64,000 nt of DNA from an uncultured Clostridium sp. GTDB taxonomy: Bacteria > Bacillota > Clostridia > TANB77 > CAG-508. A program made the position numbers and the translations under genes. A model generated the notes under the pieces. That model did not search any database and was not told the DNA's origin. It worked only from the letters and a program-made list of their open reading frames with translations. The DNA is taken from positions 4,592-68,591 of the forward strand of contig USCB01000005.1 of assembly GCA_900553125.1 (NCBI GenBank), given 5' to 3'. Shown in pieces: positions 42,307 through 52,579 of this stretch (its first letter is position 1; every line of letters starts with the position of its first letter).

Positions 42307-44520
42307 TTAAACCTTCTTTCTTTTTACCTCATAAACACTATCAACTTTTCTAATAGCTTTTAAAATACCATTTAACTCATCTATGTTTTTAGTTTCAACA
42401 GTTAACTCTATTACTGCAATTCTATCTTTTCCGGTTCTAGCATTTACCCCTACGAGATTTGCTTTTATATTTGAAATTGCTTTAGTAACATCTGCAAGTA
42501 ATCCGCTTCTATCATTAGCATATATTTCTATATCAACATTATAAGATGCTTGTTTTTCTTCTACCCACGAAACATCAATAATTCTGTTTTCTTCTTTTAA
42601 TAAATCCTTAACATTAACACAGTCTTTCCTATGAATAGAAACTCCTCTCCCCTTTGTTATATATCCTATTATTTCATCACCTGGAAGAGGATTACAACAT
42701 TTTGAAAGTTTAACTAAACAATTATCAATTCCCTTTACTATTATACCATTGCTTGAAGGCTTTATTTTTCTTTCAGTTTTAGCTTTAGTTAACTCTTCTA
42801 ATTTTTTCTCAATAGATTCCTCTTTATGGTCTTTTCTGTATTCAATTAACATACGTGCAATTACCTTTGTTGCAGAATTTGCCCCAAATCCAACTGCTGC
42901 GTACATTTCTTCTAAATCTCTATATTTATATCTATTAAGCATTGGGTTAATATAATCAACTCTAAATAATTTATCATGTGAAATACCTAATCTTTTCATT
43001 TCTTTTTCAATAGATATTTTACCTTTTTCAATATTTTCTGCCTTTTTCTCTTTTTTAAACCAACTATTTATTTTTGTTCTAGCCTGAGTACTTTTTACAA
43101 ATTTTAGCCAATCCATACTTGGACCTTTTGAATTCTCTGATGTTATAATCTCTACGATGTCCCCACTATTTAAAGGTGTAATTATAGGCATAATTTTACT
43201 ATTAATTTTACATCCTGTCATATGATTTCCAATTTCGGCATGAATATAATATGCAAAATCAATTGGAGTTGCTCCTTTTGGTAATACCTTTATTGCTCCT
43301 TTTGGTGTAAATACATATACTTCATCTTCAAATAATTCTGTTTTTAAATTATCCAAAAACTGTGTAGGGTCTTGCATTTCTTGTTGCCATTCCAATGTTT
43401 CTCTAAGCCATGCTAGTTTATCATCTGTTACAACAACATTTTTCTTACCTCTTCCTAAAAAATTAGCCTCTTTATAAGCCCAATGTGCCGCTATACCATA
43501 TTCTGCAATTCTATGCATGTCCCATGTTCTAATTTGAACCTCAAATGGTGTTCCTTTTTCTCCTAATAATGTAGTATGAATTGATTGATACATATTTGGT
43601 TTTGGTACAGCAATATAATCTTTAAACCTTCCAGGCATAGGGCTATACATTTCGTGTACTACACCTAATGCTGCATAACAATCTTTAACTGAATTAACAA
43701 TAATTCTCATAGCAAACAAGTCATAAATTTGGTCTATTGTTGAATTATCTCTTTTCATTTTTCTATATATAGAGTACAGATGTTTTGCACGTCCTGTAAC
43801 CTCAGCATCTATTCTATGTTTTTTCAATTGTATTCTTATATCATCCATAATCTTATGTATAAATTTTAGTCTTTCATCTTTTTTCTTATTTATACTTTCT
43901 ACTAATTCATAATATTTATCAGGATACAAATATTTAAACCCTAAATCCTCCAATTCTGCTTTAATAGAATATAGTCCTAATCTATTTGCAAGTGGTGCAT
44001 ATAAATCCAATGTTTCTTTAGCATTTGCGATTTGCCTATCTCTTTTTAAATATGATAATGTTCTCATATTATGAAGTCTATCTGCTAGTTTTATTAAAAT
44101 AACTCTAATATCTTTTCCCATAGCTAAAAACATTCTTCTATAATTTTCCACTTGTGTTTCTTCTACTGTTTCGAACTGAAGATTACTTAATTTAGTTACA
44201 CCATTAACCATTTCAGCAATTTCATCACCAAACGTTTCTTCTAAATCTTTTAAAGTTACATCTGTATCTTCAACAACATCATGAAGAAGAGCCGCACAAA
44301 TTGTACTATCATCTAATCCAATAGCAGCTAATATATAAGCAACATTTAATGGATGTATTATATATGGTTCTCCAGAGCCTCTTTTTTGATTTTTATGTTT
44401 TTCCTCTGCTAATCTATAAGCTTTCATTATAAGTTTTGTGTCTGCTTTTCTTGTTATTTCTCTTTTTTTTGTAATTACATCATAAATCGTTATTTCTACC
44501 TTATTTTCTGTCATATACAA
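42307..44520 (-). CDS. relA: Bifunctional (p)ppGpp synthetase/hydrolase
   Basis: 737 residues with the full Rel layout: HD hydrolase (HPLNVAYILAAIG … LLHDVVEDTDVT, ~50-160), synthetase (YPDKYYELV … AMRIIVNSVKDCYAALG … DYIAVPKPNMYQSIHTTLLG), TGS (VYVFTPKGAIKVLPKGATPIDFAYYIHAEIG), zinc-finger and ACT (~665-737). It makes and breaks the stringent alarmone. No in-frame CGG occurs in this long gene. Confidence 0.96.
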   Translation of the reverse strand: MYMTENKVEITIYDVITKKREITRKADTKLIMKAYRLAEEKHKNQKRGSGEPYIIHPLNVAYILAAIGLDDSTICAALLHDVVEDTDVTLKDLEETFGDEIAEMVNGVTKLSNLQFETVEETQVENYRRMFLAMGKDIRVILIKLADRLHNMRTLSYLKRDRQIANAKETLDLYAPLANRLGLYSIKAELEDLGFKYLYPDKYYELVESINKKKDERLKFIHKIMDDIRIQLKKHRIDAEVTGRAKHLYSIYRKMKRDNSTIDQIYDLFAMRIIVNSVKDCYAALGVVHEMYSPMPGRFKDYIAVPKPNMYQSIHTTLLGEKGTPFEVQIRTWDMHRIAEYGIAAHWAYKEANFLGRGKKNVVVTDDKLAWLRETLEWQQEMQDPTQFLDNLKTELFEDEVYVFTPKGAIKVLPKGATPIDFAYYIHAEIGNHMTGCKINSKIMPIITPLNSGDIVEIITSENSKGPSMDWLKFVKSTQARTKINSWFKKEKKAENIEKGKISIEKEMKRLGISHDKLFRVDYINPMLNRYKYRDLEEMYAAVGFGANSATKVIARMLIEYRKDHKEESIEKKLEELTKAKTERKIKPSSNGIIVKGIDNCLVKLSKCCNPLPGDEIIGYITKGRGVSIHRKDCVNVKDLLKEENRIIDVSWVEEKQASYNVDIEIYANDRSGLLADVTKAISNIKANLVGVNARTGKDRIAVIELTVETKNIDELNGILKAIRKVDSVYEVKRKKV

Positions 44521-44533
44521 ACCCCTTTCCTAA

Positions 44534-46232
44534 TTATAAAGATTTCATTACATCTTTTAAATTAATTTGAATACTTTGAACTCCATTAAATGAGTTTATC
44601 TCTAAACTTCCTGCAACATCTACTTTATCTCCAATTACAAAATCTGATGCTAAATTTCCCAAATTAAATCCAATAGCATTTATATAGATATTATTTTCAC
44701 TCTTTAAAGTTAGTTTTAGATGTTTTCCATCTGATAAACTTCTTATTGAATCAATTTTCAGACCTTTGAATGCAAATATTGGCATCTTATTAGCCTCTCC
44801 AAAAGGTTCTAACATTGATAAACTTTGAACCATTTGCATATTAATATCTTCTACATTTAAAATTTGGTCAATATTTAATTCTGGTACATATTCAGAAAGA
44901 TTTGCTTGTTTAGCTATCTCCAAAAATCTTTTTTTAAAATTTTCAAACTCATCTTTTTTTACACTAACACCAACAGCCATACTATGACCACCAAAACCAC
45001 ACAGTATATCTTTACATTTCATTAATGCATCATGTAAATCAAACCCTGGTATACTTCTTCCAGAACCTTTACCAATATCTTTTTCATCTTCAAAGCATAC
45101 CAAAATGGAAGGTTTTCCATATATCTCTGTTATTTTTGAAGACACAATACCTATTACCCCACTATGCCAATTATTTCCACCTATAATAATACTATCTTCT
45201 TTATCCAATTTTTCTTTCTTTATTTTAAGCTCCGCTTCTTCAAATATATTTCTTTCAAGCTGTTGTCTTTTTAAATTAAAACCTCTTATTTCATCTGTTA
45301 ATTCTATAGCCTTATTGGTATCCTTTTCTAGTAATAAATCCAAAGCCTTATAACTAAATCCCATTCTGCCACATGCATTTATTCTTGGTGCAACACCAAA
45401 AGCTATTGAAACTGAATCAATTTTGCTGTATCCGTATATCATTTAAAATAGCTCTTAATCCTATATTTCTAGTACACTCTACCAATTTTAGTCCCAATTT
45501 TGTTATCACTCTATTTTCATCAACCAATGGTACTATATCGGAAATCGTACCAATTGCCACTATATCAAGATATTTTAAATATTCCTTTTCATCTAAGTCA
45601 AGCTTTTGAGATATTGCCTGTATCAATTTAAAAACCACACCCACACCTGCAAGCTCTCTAAATGGATACTCATTATCCTTTCTTTTACAATCAACAACTG
45701 CAAGAGCATTTGGTAAAACCTCAGACGGTTCATGATGGTCTGTTACAATCGTTTCAATTCCCAGCTTTTTAGCATATTCTATTTGCTCATTACCAGTAAT
45801 TCCACAATCAACCGTAATTATTAATGTATAATTTTCTTTAGCAATCTTTTCTATAGCCTCATTATTTAATCCATAACCTTCATTTAATCTATTTGGAATA
45901 TAATTTCCGACTTTTAATCTTCTATCTTGCAAAAAACTCTTTAATACTGTTGTACTTGTTATTCCATCTACATCATAATCTCCAAATATAATTGTTTTCT
46001 CATTTCTCTTAATTGCCTCTATTATTCTATCCACTGCTATTGGCATATCTGGCATTTTATATGGATTATGAAAATCATGTCTTTTTGGGTTTAAAAATAT
46101 CTCTGCATTTTCTGTATTTATTCCTCTGTTTGCTAATATGGTTGCAAGAAATTTATTTATTCCAAATTTCTTTTCAATTTTTTCTACTTCTTCATTATTT
46201 TCATTGTTGCAATATTTCCATTTTTTTCTCAT
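44534..46232 (-). CDS. recJ: RecJ-type single-strand exonuclease, one CGG +1 frameshift
   Basis: About 565 residues. The N-part has the DHH phosphoesterase motifs GDYDVDGITSTT, TVDCG and VTDHHEPSE; the C-part has VAPRINACGRMG, GIVSSKI and GKGSGRSIPGFDLHDAL with DHHA1 (CGGHSMAVG). At 45432-45430 the frame reads GAT ATA CGG ATA; skipping C gives NDI|GYSKIDSVSIAFGVAPR and joins the halves exactly. I start at ATG 46232, seven bases after AAGG. RecJ is needed for recombination and mismatch repair, so loss of function would be costly; this favours recoding. Confidence 0.9.
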
Positions 46233-46305
46233 TGTTTTTCCTTTCATAATATTAATCTTTGGTTGTCATTTTACTACATTGGATAAAAAATAGCAATAGA
46301 TTTTT

Positions 46306-46396
46306 TCTGATTGGGGACGGTTCCTTTCACGAAAAATGTTCCAAAAAGACCCGGTCCCAATGGAACATTTCGCAAAAAGAACCGTCCCCAATCAGA
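46306..46396. repeat. Palindromic GGGGACGGTTC repeat, copy 1 (long form)
   Basis: Outer arms TCTGATTGGGGACGGTTC and its complement surround an inner second inverted repeat (AATGTTCCAAAAAGACC … GGTCCCAATGGAACATT). It lies between divergent recJ and ytxC. Confidence 0.8.
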
Positions 46397-46492
46397 AAAA
46401 TGATACACCAAATTTTGCCCTTTGCATAATATAATGTATATCTTAGATGTTTTTAGTAGATAATAATTATTGAAGAAAGGGGTTCATTCTAA

Positions 46493-47350
46493 ATGAAATC
46501 TTTGTGTATAAAAACCAATAATAATAAAGCAATCAATTATCTACTAGATAATTTGAATAAAACTGATTTAACTGATATTTATTTTTCATGCCATAAGTTT
46601 AGTATTTATAATAATATTTTTATACATTATAAAGGCAAAGACGAAAAGATGTTCTTTAGTACGATTTCTAATATTTTGTCTTTTTTAGTTTTAGATATTT
46701 ATGAGGATAGTATTACAAGAAATATTTTACAAAAAGAATATTTTTATTTTGATAAATCTGAACAAAGTATTGTATTAGATAAGTTTTACGAGAATCGCTT
46801 AGAAAGTATTCAGGATTTTGAGGTTAAAGAAAATATTTTATTTGAGGCTTTTTATAATTTTTTTATTAATTGTAATTCTAAGATTTGTTGTAAATTATTT
46901 TTGAAGGGATTTATTACTTTTAGATTAAAAAAATATATTTCTGAATTGGAATCAAGTATTGATAGTTCTGTTAATCAATATTTAATTGAAAAAGAGTATC
47001 AAGAATTTGTATCTTTACTTAAAGTTTATATTAATTCTGAAGGCTATAATTCTGATTTGGTACATTTGATTTATAGGAATAGTAATAAAAATACAGATTC
47101 GGTTTTGCTTGATAAGGATAGAAATGTTATTGATACTAGTATAAATTTACTTGGTGCTAAGTATTTGTCTGATATTAGCTTTTCTTCTTCTGATATGATT
47201 TTAAATACTCTTTTGACTTTACTTCCTAAGAGAATTTTTATTCATTTGGAAGATGTTGATGATGAGGATGAGTTTGTGTGTACTTTGGAGGCTATTTTTG
47301 AGGGGAGAGTTTCTTTGTGTTTGGCTGTAGATGTTGGAGTTAAGAAATAG
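46493..47350 (+). CDS. ytxC: YtxC-like sporulation protein
   Basis: 285 residues. A C-terminal YtxC-type region (LFLKGFITFRLKKYISELESSIDSSVNQYLIEKEYQEFVSLLKVYI) is clear; the N-terminal half is less conserved. Function in spore formation is inferred from the family. AAAGGGG lies before the ATG. A terminator follows. Confidence 0.8.
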   Translation: MKSLCIKTNNNKAINYLLDNLNKTDLTDIYFSCHKFSIYNNIFIHYKGKDEKMFFSTISNILSFLVLDIYEDSITRNILQKEYFYFDKSEQSIVLDKFYENRLESIQDFEVKENILFEAFYNFFINCNSKICCKLFLKGFITFRLKKYISELESSIDSSVNQYLIEKEYQEFVSLLKVYINSEGYNSDLVHLIYRNSNKNTDSVLLDKDRNVIDTSINLLGAKYLSDISFSSSDMILNTLLTLLPKRIFIHLEDVDDEDEFVCTLEAIFEGRVSLCLAVDVGVKK

Positions 47351-47352
47351 TT

Positions 47353-47381
47353 AAAGCAATAGGTTGAATTCTATTGCTTTT
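47353..47381. terminator. Bidirectional terminator between ytxC and the pilin-like gene
   Basis: AAAGCAATAG-gttgaatt-CTATTGCTTT inverted repeat with T-run, between convergent genes. Confidence 0.8.
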
Positions 47382-47396
47382 AACTTTTTAAGTTAT

Positions 47397-48920
47397 TTAT
47401 ATATTATAATTTGACCATTTATTTCCATCCCATACTGTAGAAAAGTCTATTGTAACAATATTTTTTCCACTTACAATCCACTTAGAAAAACTTTTATCTA
47501 AATTATTTTCCACATAGTTATTTAGTTCATCTGCAAATTGTTGTGACTTTATATATTCTTCAGAATATTTAGCTAATTGATTTAAATATATCACGTTATC
47601 TTCAGTATATTTACCGGCATACCTACTTCCAACTGCACTTTTAGTATCTGTATAACAATTTTTTATAATTACCTCTCCCGAAAAATTAAATCCAACTATA
47701 CCAACATCAGAACATTTATCAGAAATAATATCTCCAATATTATAACAATTAAATATATAACCTGCTTTTCCAGAATTTTGAATATTCATAGCCAAAATTC
47801 CTCCAGCATTTCTCGTATTTATTTTGTTTACTTCTCCCTCTGTTACCTGTATGGATCCTTCATTGTAACAATTTAAAATTTTGCCATCATTATGTAATAT
47901 TGCACAAATCCCCCCTGTATTAGAGGAAGATATTACAGTAGCTTGATTAACACTATTTAAAATAGTACCATAATTATTAGAACATATTCCTGCTATACCT
48001 ACATAATCCTTATTAATTGTACTTATGATTTTTGTATTATTAACTACATTTCTTATCTCGCCATAATTATTCAATACAATTCCAGCACATTCGTTGGATG
48101 AATTAATATTTCCATCAATTTTTATGTTTTTCACAGTTCCTTTATTTTCAATAAAAAAAGACGTTTTATTATCAGATTTCATATAAATATTTTTTATGCT
48201 AAATCCATTTCCATTAAAAGTTCCAGAAAATTTATTTAATGAATTTGAAGAAATAGCAAGAAATCCTGTACCTGTTGTCATTTCTGTTAATAATTCATTT
48301 CCATCATCATCTATTTTATTTAAGTCTCCAAAAACAGTAGTAGCATAATTTTCATAAGAATATACTGAAAAAAAATTCAAATTATTATTTAAAATTATAG
48401 TTTTTCCATCAAAATCATTTGTTTGTGTTTCTTTTGAAAAAGCAACCAAATCTTCTATGCATTCAATTCTATAAGCATTAGATAAACTTGAACCATCATA
48501 CTGACCATTTTTCGAAATATCTCCTGCATATTGGTAGCTATTTTTAGTAGTTGGACCCGTTATTGTACCATCTTCTTCTATTGTATAATAATAATTTTTT
48601 TCATTTATTAGTACATCCAAACCATTTCCGCAATTTGTTACTGTGATTTTATTTTCACCTAATAATTTTTGTAAGTCATTTTCTATATCATTTTTTATTT
48701 TTTCATTGTTATTTGTCATATATTTTGTATATAAATTAGTATATGCAAGTTCAATTTTTTCTTTTTCACTTGATATTTCTGTTATTTCTTTTGCTTCCCT
48801 CGCTTTATTTAATATTCCGTTTTGTCCTGTTAACATCGAAATACTTGCACCTGCCAATATTAAAAGTAATATTATACTAACCACTAGTGCAATCAATGTT
48901 ATTCCTTCATTCCTTTCCAT
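47397..48920 (-). CDS. Pilin-like protein with GLUG-type repeats
   Basis: 507 residues. The N-terminus MERNEGITLIALVVSIILLLILAG is a class III (type IV prepilin) signal with a cleavage Gly before I; it is followed by a coiled region (EKEKIELAYTNLYTKYM) and many short GLUG-like beta-helix repeats (ENKGTVKNIKIDG, NNYGEIRNVVNN, NDGKILNCYNEGSI). It is likely a pseudopilin-like surface protein displayed at the membrane. No pilus assembly genes are nearby. It is divergent from a small XRE gene and shares an operator region with it. Confidence 0.75.
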   Translation of the reverse strand: MERNEGITLIALVVSIILLLILAGASISMLTGQNGILNKAREAKEITEISSEKEKIELAYTNLYTKYMTNNNEKIKNDIENDLQKLLGENKITVTNCGNGLDVLINEKNYYYTIEEDGTITGPTTKNSYQYAGDISKNGQYDGSSLSNAYRIECIEDLVAFSKETQTNDFDGKTIILNNNLNFFSVYSYENYATTVFGDLNKIDDDGNELLTEMTTGTGFLAISSNSLNKFSGTFNGNGFSIKNIYMKSDNKTSFFIENKGTVKNIKIDGNINSSNECAGIVLNNYGEIRNVVNNTKIISTINKDYVGIAGICSNNYGTILNSVNQATVISSSNTGGICAILHNDGKILNCYNEGSIQVTEGEVNKINTRNAGGILAMNIQNSGKAGYIFNCYNIGDIISDKCSDVGIVGFNFSGEVIIKNCYTDTKSAVGSRYAGKYTEDNVIYLNQLAKYSEEYIKSQQFADELNNYVENNLDKSFSKWIVSGKNIVTIDFSTVWDGNKWSNYNI

Positions 48921-48949
48921 ATGTTTACCATCCTTTCATTTGTATATTA

Positions 48950-49066
48950 GACATATAATGTCGCCAAATTTATATTAGCAAACATGACATTATATGTCAA
49001 TATCATTTAAATAAAAAGTGACATTTTATACCGTGTTTTTTGTTTTACCACTATGACATAATTGTC
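48950..49066. promoter_or_regulatory. Three GACAT-type operators between pilin-like gene and XRE gene
   Basis: Dyads GACATATAATGTC (48950-48962), TGACATTATATGTCA (48985-48999) and GACATAATTGTC (49055-49066), plus a half-site GTGACAT at 49019, fill the divergent promoter region. They are the likely binding sites of the adjacent XRE regulator. Confidence 0.7.
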
Positions 49067-49080
49067 GTGGGTGATAAAAT

Positions 49081-49269
49081 ATGATTAAAGAATATAGAAT
49101 TAAAAATAATTATACTCAAGAACAACTTGCCGAAATAATTAATATAAGTCCTAGACAACTTCAAAGAATTGAGAAAAATGAAGATAAAACTAAAATTGAA
49201 ACTATAAGAAAAATTATAAGGGTTTTGAATATTCCTGATGAGGAAATTTTGAAATATATAAAAAAATAA
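49081..49269 (+). CDS. Small XRE-family regulator
   Basis: 62 residues consisting of one helix-turn-helix: KNNYTQEQLAEIINISPRQLQRIEK, then VLNIPDEEILKYIKK. It is divergent from the pilin-like gene and probably represses it and itself through the three GACAT dyads. A terminator follows at 49272-49297. Confidence 0.8.
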   Translation: MIKEYRIKNNYTQEQLAEIINISPRQLQRIEKNEDKTKIETIRKIIRVLNIPDEEILKYIKK

Positions 49270-49271
49270 AA

Positions 49272-49297
49272 TAGTTAGAATGTTATTTTTCTAACTA
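49272..49297 (+). terminator. Terminator after the XRE gene
   Basis: TAGTTAGA-loop-TCTAACTA inverted repeat. Confidence 0.65.
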
Positions 49298-49382
49298 TTA
49301 AATAAGTTTAAATTTGTGATTTCTTCTTCTGATGTTCCATAATATCCAACAACTCCATAGTCATTTAACTTTTTATTAATTA

Positions 49383-50036
49383 TCACTTAACGAGAAATAC
49401 CTCATACAACGGCACAGATTTAATATTATTAGCAAATCCAAAATTTTTAGTAGAAACTCTAATAGCATACTTAGGATTATATCTCTTCATATAAACACCT
49501 AAACTCTTACTTCCAACATTATCATCGCCTTTAACTTCAACAGGAATTATACCATCATCATTATATAATATAAAATCAACTTCGGCTCGATTTCCTGATT
49601 CCCAATACACCAAATTATTTGAATTCACAACCAACTGTGTTGCAACATAATTTTCAGCAATAATTTCTTTATATTGTAATAAATTTTTTACAGCCTCTGG
49701 CATTCCACCTACACATAAATATAATTTATATAAATTCAATGCTTTTTCATGTAATACAGAGTCCATTTGTATATTATTTATATAGCAATTTTCTTTTTCA
49801 TTTATTAAAGCTATATTTCCATTAGCAATCAAAAATTCTTCAAAATCCATTGGATACATATTTAACATCTTTACTTTGCCAACCGGAAATGATGAATGCA
49901 TTCTTTTTAGTTTAACACCTAGTAAACTCCCTGCACATATTATTTTAAATGGTTCTTTGGTTTCGTTAAAATATTTTAATGCACCTATTAATTCTTCACA
50001 TTCTTGTATTTCATCAAAAAAAATTTCACACTTCAA
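49383..50036 (-). pseudogene. Decayed DUF4143-type ATPase
   Basis: The product resembles the AAA/DUF4143 family but lacks the N-terminal Walker A part; it begins in the Walker B region (CEIFFDEIQECEELIGALKYF). Residues between GGMPEAVKNLLQY and VVNSNNLVYWESGNRAEVDFILY are missing compared with the family, implying an internal deletion. The C-terminal nuclease-like end (DFILYNDDGIIPVEVKGDD) is kept. Decay is by deletion, not by CGG. Confidence 0.75.
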
Positions 50037-50071
50037 GTTCTTTTTTCTTTCCTATCTAATACTATTGAAAT

Positions 50072-51395
50072 ATGAAAAGATTTAAAATATTTATATTAAA
50101 CTCACTACTAATGGTAGGAAGTTCTCTATTCTTACAAATAATAAGATTAGTTTTCAACATCTATGTCTCTAATCAAATAGAAAGAGAGGCACTTGGAGTA
50201 TTCCAATTAATTATGACCGCATATATGTTTGGTATTACACTTGCCGCTTCACGGTATAAACATAACATCAACCAGAATTATATCAGAAGAACTAGCTATT
50301 GGAAATAATCAAGGTATAAAAAAATCCATAATAAAATGTATAATAATAAGCCTATCATTTGGTTTTATAGCATGTATAATATTTTGCCTAAATGCATCTT
50401 TTATTGCAAAAATCTGTTTCCATAATAAAGTTGGAAATTCGGTGGTATATCTAATTTCAATAGCACTTCCAATGATAGCAATATCAAGTTGCATATCAGG
50501 TTATTTTACAGCGGTAAGAAGAGTTTATAAATCCGTACTTGCAAACTTTTTAGAATATGTTGCTAAAATTATTATAACCATTTTTTTACTAAAAAAATAT
50601 ATCCCAACTGGAAATATTGAAAATATATGTTTTGCTCTAATCTTAGGTGATGTTTTATCTGAGGTTTGTTCTTTTACATATAATATATTTGTTTTTATAT
50701 TTGATTTAAACTCAAAAATTGATAATACTTGCACAATAAAAAATAATCATTTTCTACATAGGATATTTAGAATTTTACTACCTGTTGCTTTTACCTCTTA
50801 CATCCGTTCAGGTCTTTCAACCTTAAAGCAACTTATTATTCCATCTAGCCTAGAAAAAAATGGAATAAATTGTGAGGCAGCTCTTGCTGAGTATGGTACA
50901 ATAACAGGTATGGCAATGCCTATTGTGCTCTTTCCCGCAACATTTTTGACTGCCGTTTCTGGGCTTTTGATACCGGAGTTTTCTAGATACTATGTAAAAA
51001 AGGATTATTCAAAGATAAAAAAATATTCAGATAAGTTAATAGTAGGTTCATTTCTTTTTGCATCATTCTTGACTTGTATTTATATTATTTTAGGAAATAA
51101 ATTAGGTGAAATTATTTATCATGATGCCCAAGTTGGTATTTATATAAAAATGTTTGCACCTCTTATTCCTTTTATGTATGTTGATATTGTCGTTGATAAT
51201 ATTTTGAAAGGATTAGATGCTCAAGTTAATGTTCTTTTTATTAATATTATTGATTTGCTAGTTAGTATTAGTTTTATTTTCTTTTTTGTTCCTGTTTTTG
51301 GAATTAATGGATTTATTGTATCTATTTTTGCTAGTGAGATTTTAAATTTTGGACTTAGTTTGAAGAAATTGTTGGATTTGGAGAAAAATTTCTGA
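50072..51395 (+). CDS. spoVB: SpoVB/MurJ-type lipid flippase, one CGG +1 frameshift
   Basis: About 440 residues with some 12-14 membrane helices, a polysaccharide-flippase family member (stage V sporulation protein B). SpoVB moves lipid-linked precursors for spore cortex. At 50252-50254 the frame reads GCT TCA CGG TAT; skipping C gives TLAAS|GINITSTRIISEELAIGN, the conserved SG(I/M)xxxxSRxxAE region. The stop TGA lies inside the palindromic repeat. The gene symbol is by family; MurJ-like paralogues exist. Confidence 0.85.
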
Positions 51396-51441
51396 TTGGG
51401 GACGGTTCTTTTCGCGAAAAGAACCGTCCCCAATCAGAAAA
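51388..51441. repeat. Palindromic GGGGACGGTTC repeat, copy 2
   Basis: A nearly perfect palindrome with arms TCTGATTGGGGACGGTTC and complement around TTTTCGCGAAAA. It lies between the convergent flippase and rlmN genes and supplies the flippase stop codon. It probably also acts as a terminator. Confidence 0.85.
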
Positions 51442-51444
51442 AAA

Positions 51445-52464
51445 TCACAAATTCTTCCTCCTAAGTTGCCCACAAGCAGCATCAATATCAGACCCAAGTT
51501 CGCGCCTAACAGTTGCGACAATACCGTGTTCATTTAAATAATCTCTAAACTTCAAAATATTCTCATTTGAACTCTTATCAAATTTACCATTCTCAATTTT
51601 ATTAATAGGAATTAAATTAACATGACAAATCATCCCTTTAAGTAGCTTAACTAATTGTTTAGCATCATCTAAATTATCATTATTATCCTTGGCTAGTGCA
51701 TACTCAAAAGAAATTCTTCTATTAGTTGTTTTTATATAATCTTTGCAAGCTTTCATTAATTCTTCAATATTATATCTATTGTTTATAGGCATCATTGAAC
51801 TTCTTTTTTCATCAGTTGTTGCATGTAAAGATATAGATAGTGTACATTGAATATTTTCTTCTGCTAATTTATAAATCATAGGCACTAATCCGCTTGTTGA
51901 TACACTAATATGTCTTGCTCCAATATTAATGCCTTTTGGATTGTTTATAATTCTAATAGCATTTACTACATTGTCATAATTATCTAGTGGCTCCCCTATT
52001 CCCATAAATACTACATTGGAAATTTTTATGTTTTCATCTCTTTCTACTGCTAATAATTCTTCTACGATTTCGCCTGATGTTAGACTTCTTATAAATGCTA
52101 TTCCTGTTGAGGCACAAAATTTACACCCCATTTTACACCCTATTTGAGATGATACACATAAACTATATCCGTGATGGTATTTCATTAAAACTGTTTCTAT
52201 TGCATTTCCGTCTAATACATCAAATAGATATTTTATTGTTCCATCTGATGCTACTTGCTTTCTTAAAATGTTGAAAATACATAATGTGTAATTGTGTTTT
52301 AGTTTTTCTCTTAGATTTAGTGATAAATTTGTCATCTCATCAAATGATATTACATTTTCTTTGTAAATCCAATTAAATATTTGCTCTGCCCTAAATGGTT
52401 TTTCTCCCATATTAATTAGTTCTTGTTTTAATTCTTCTAAATTATAATCTTTTATATTTTTCAT
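51445..52464 (-). CDS. rlmN: RlmN, 23S rRNA (A2503-C2)/tRNA (A37-C2) methyltransferase
   Basis: 339 residues. Radical SAM motif CKMGCKFCASTG, SAM/structure motifs MGIGEPLDNYDNV, and the methyl-carrying Cys near the C-terminus (GSDIDAACGQL) match RlmN. It methylates C2 of adenosine 2503 in 23S rRNA and A37 of some tRNAs using two SAM. The gene is intact, with no in-frame CGG. Confidence 0.95.
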   Translation of the reverse strand: MKNIKDYNLEELKQELINMGEKPFRAEQIFNWIYKENVISFDEMTNLSLNLREKLKHNYTLCIFNILRKQVASDGTIKYLFDVLDGNAIETVLMKYHHGYSLCVSSQIGCKMGCKFCASTGIAFIRSLTSGEIVEELLAVERDENIKISNVVFMGIGEPLDNYDNVVNAIRIINNPKGINIGARHISVSTSGLVPMIYKLAEENIQCTLSISLHATTDEKRSSMMPINNRYNIEELMKACKDYIKTTNRRISFEYALAKDNNDNLDDAKQLVKLLKGMICHVNLIPINKIENGKFDKSSNENILKFRDYLNEHGIVATVRRELGSDIDAACGQLRRKNL

Positions 52465-52579
52465 ATTCCCTCCAAAACTTTTCCTATTATATTACAAATA
52501 CTTCTAAAAATCAACTTGACATATATATTAAAAAAATATATATTTAAGTAAATTTTATTTAAAAAAGGAGGACATATTC

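Noticed and set aside
46306..46396. The palindromic repeats as CRISPR units or insertion sequence ends
   Set aside because: No spacing pattern, no transposase gene and they lie kilobases apart; they behave as terminators or REP-like repeats.
49383..50036. Intact DUF4143 ATPase
   Set aside because: Walker A region and a middle part of the family are missing, and no CGG explains it.
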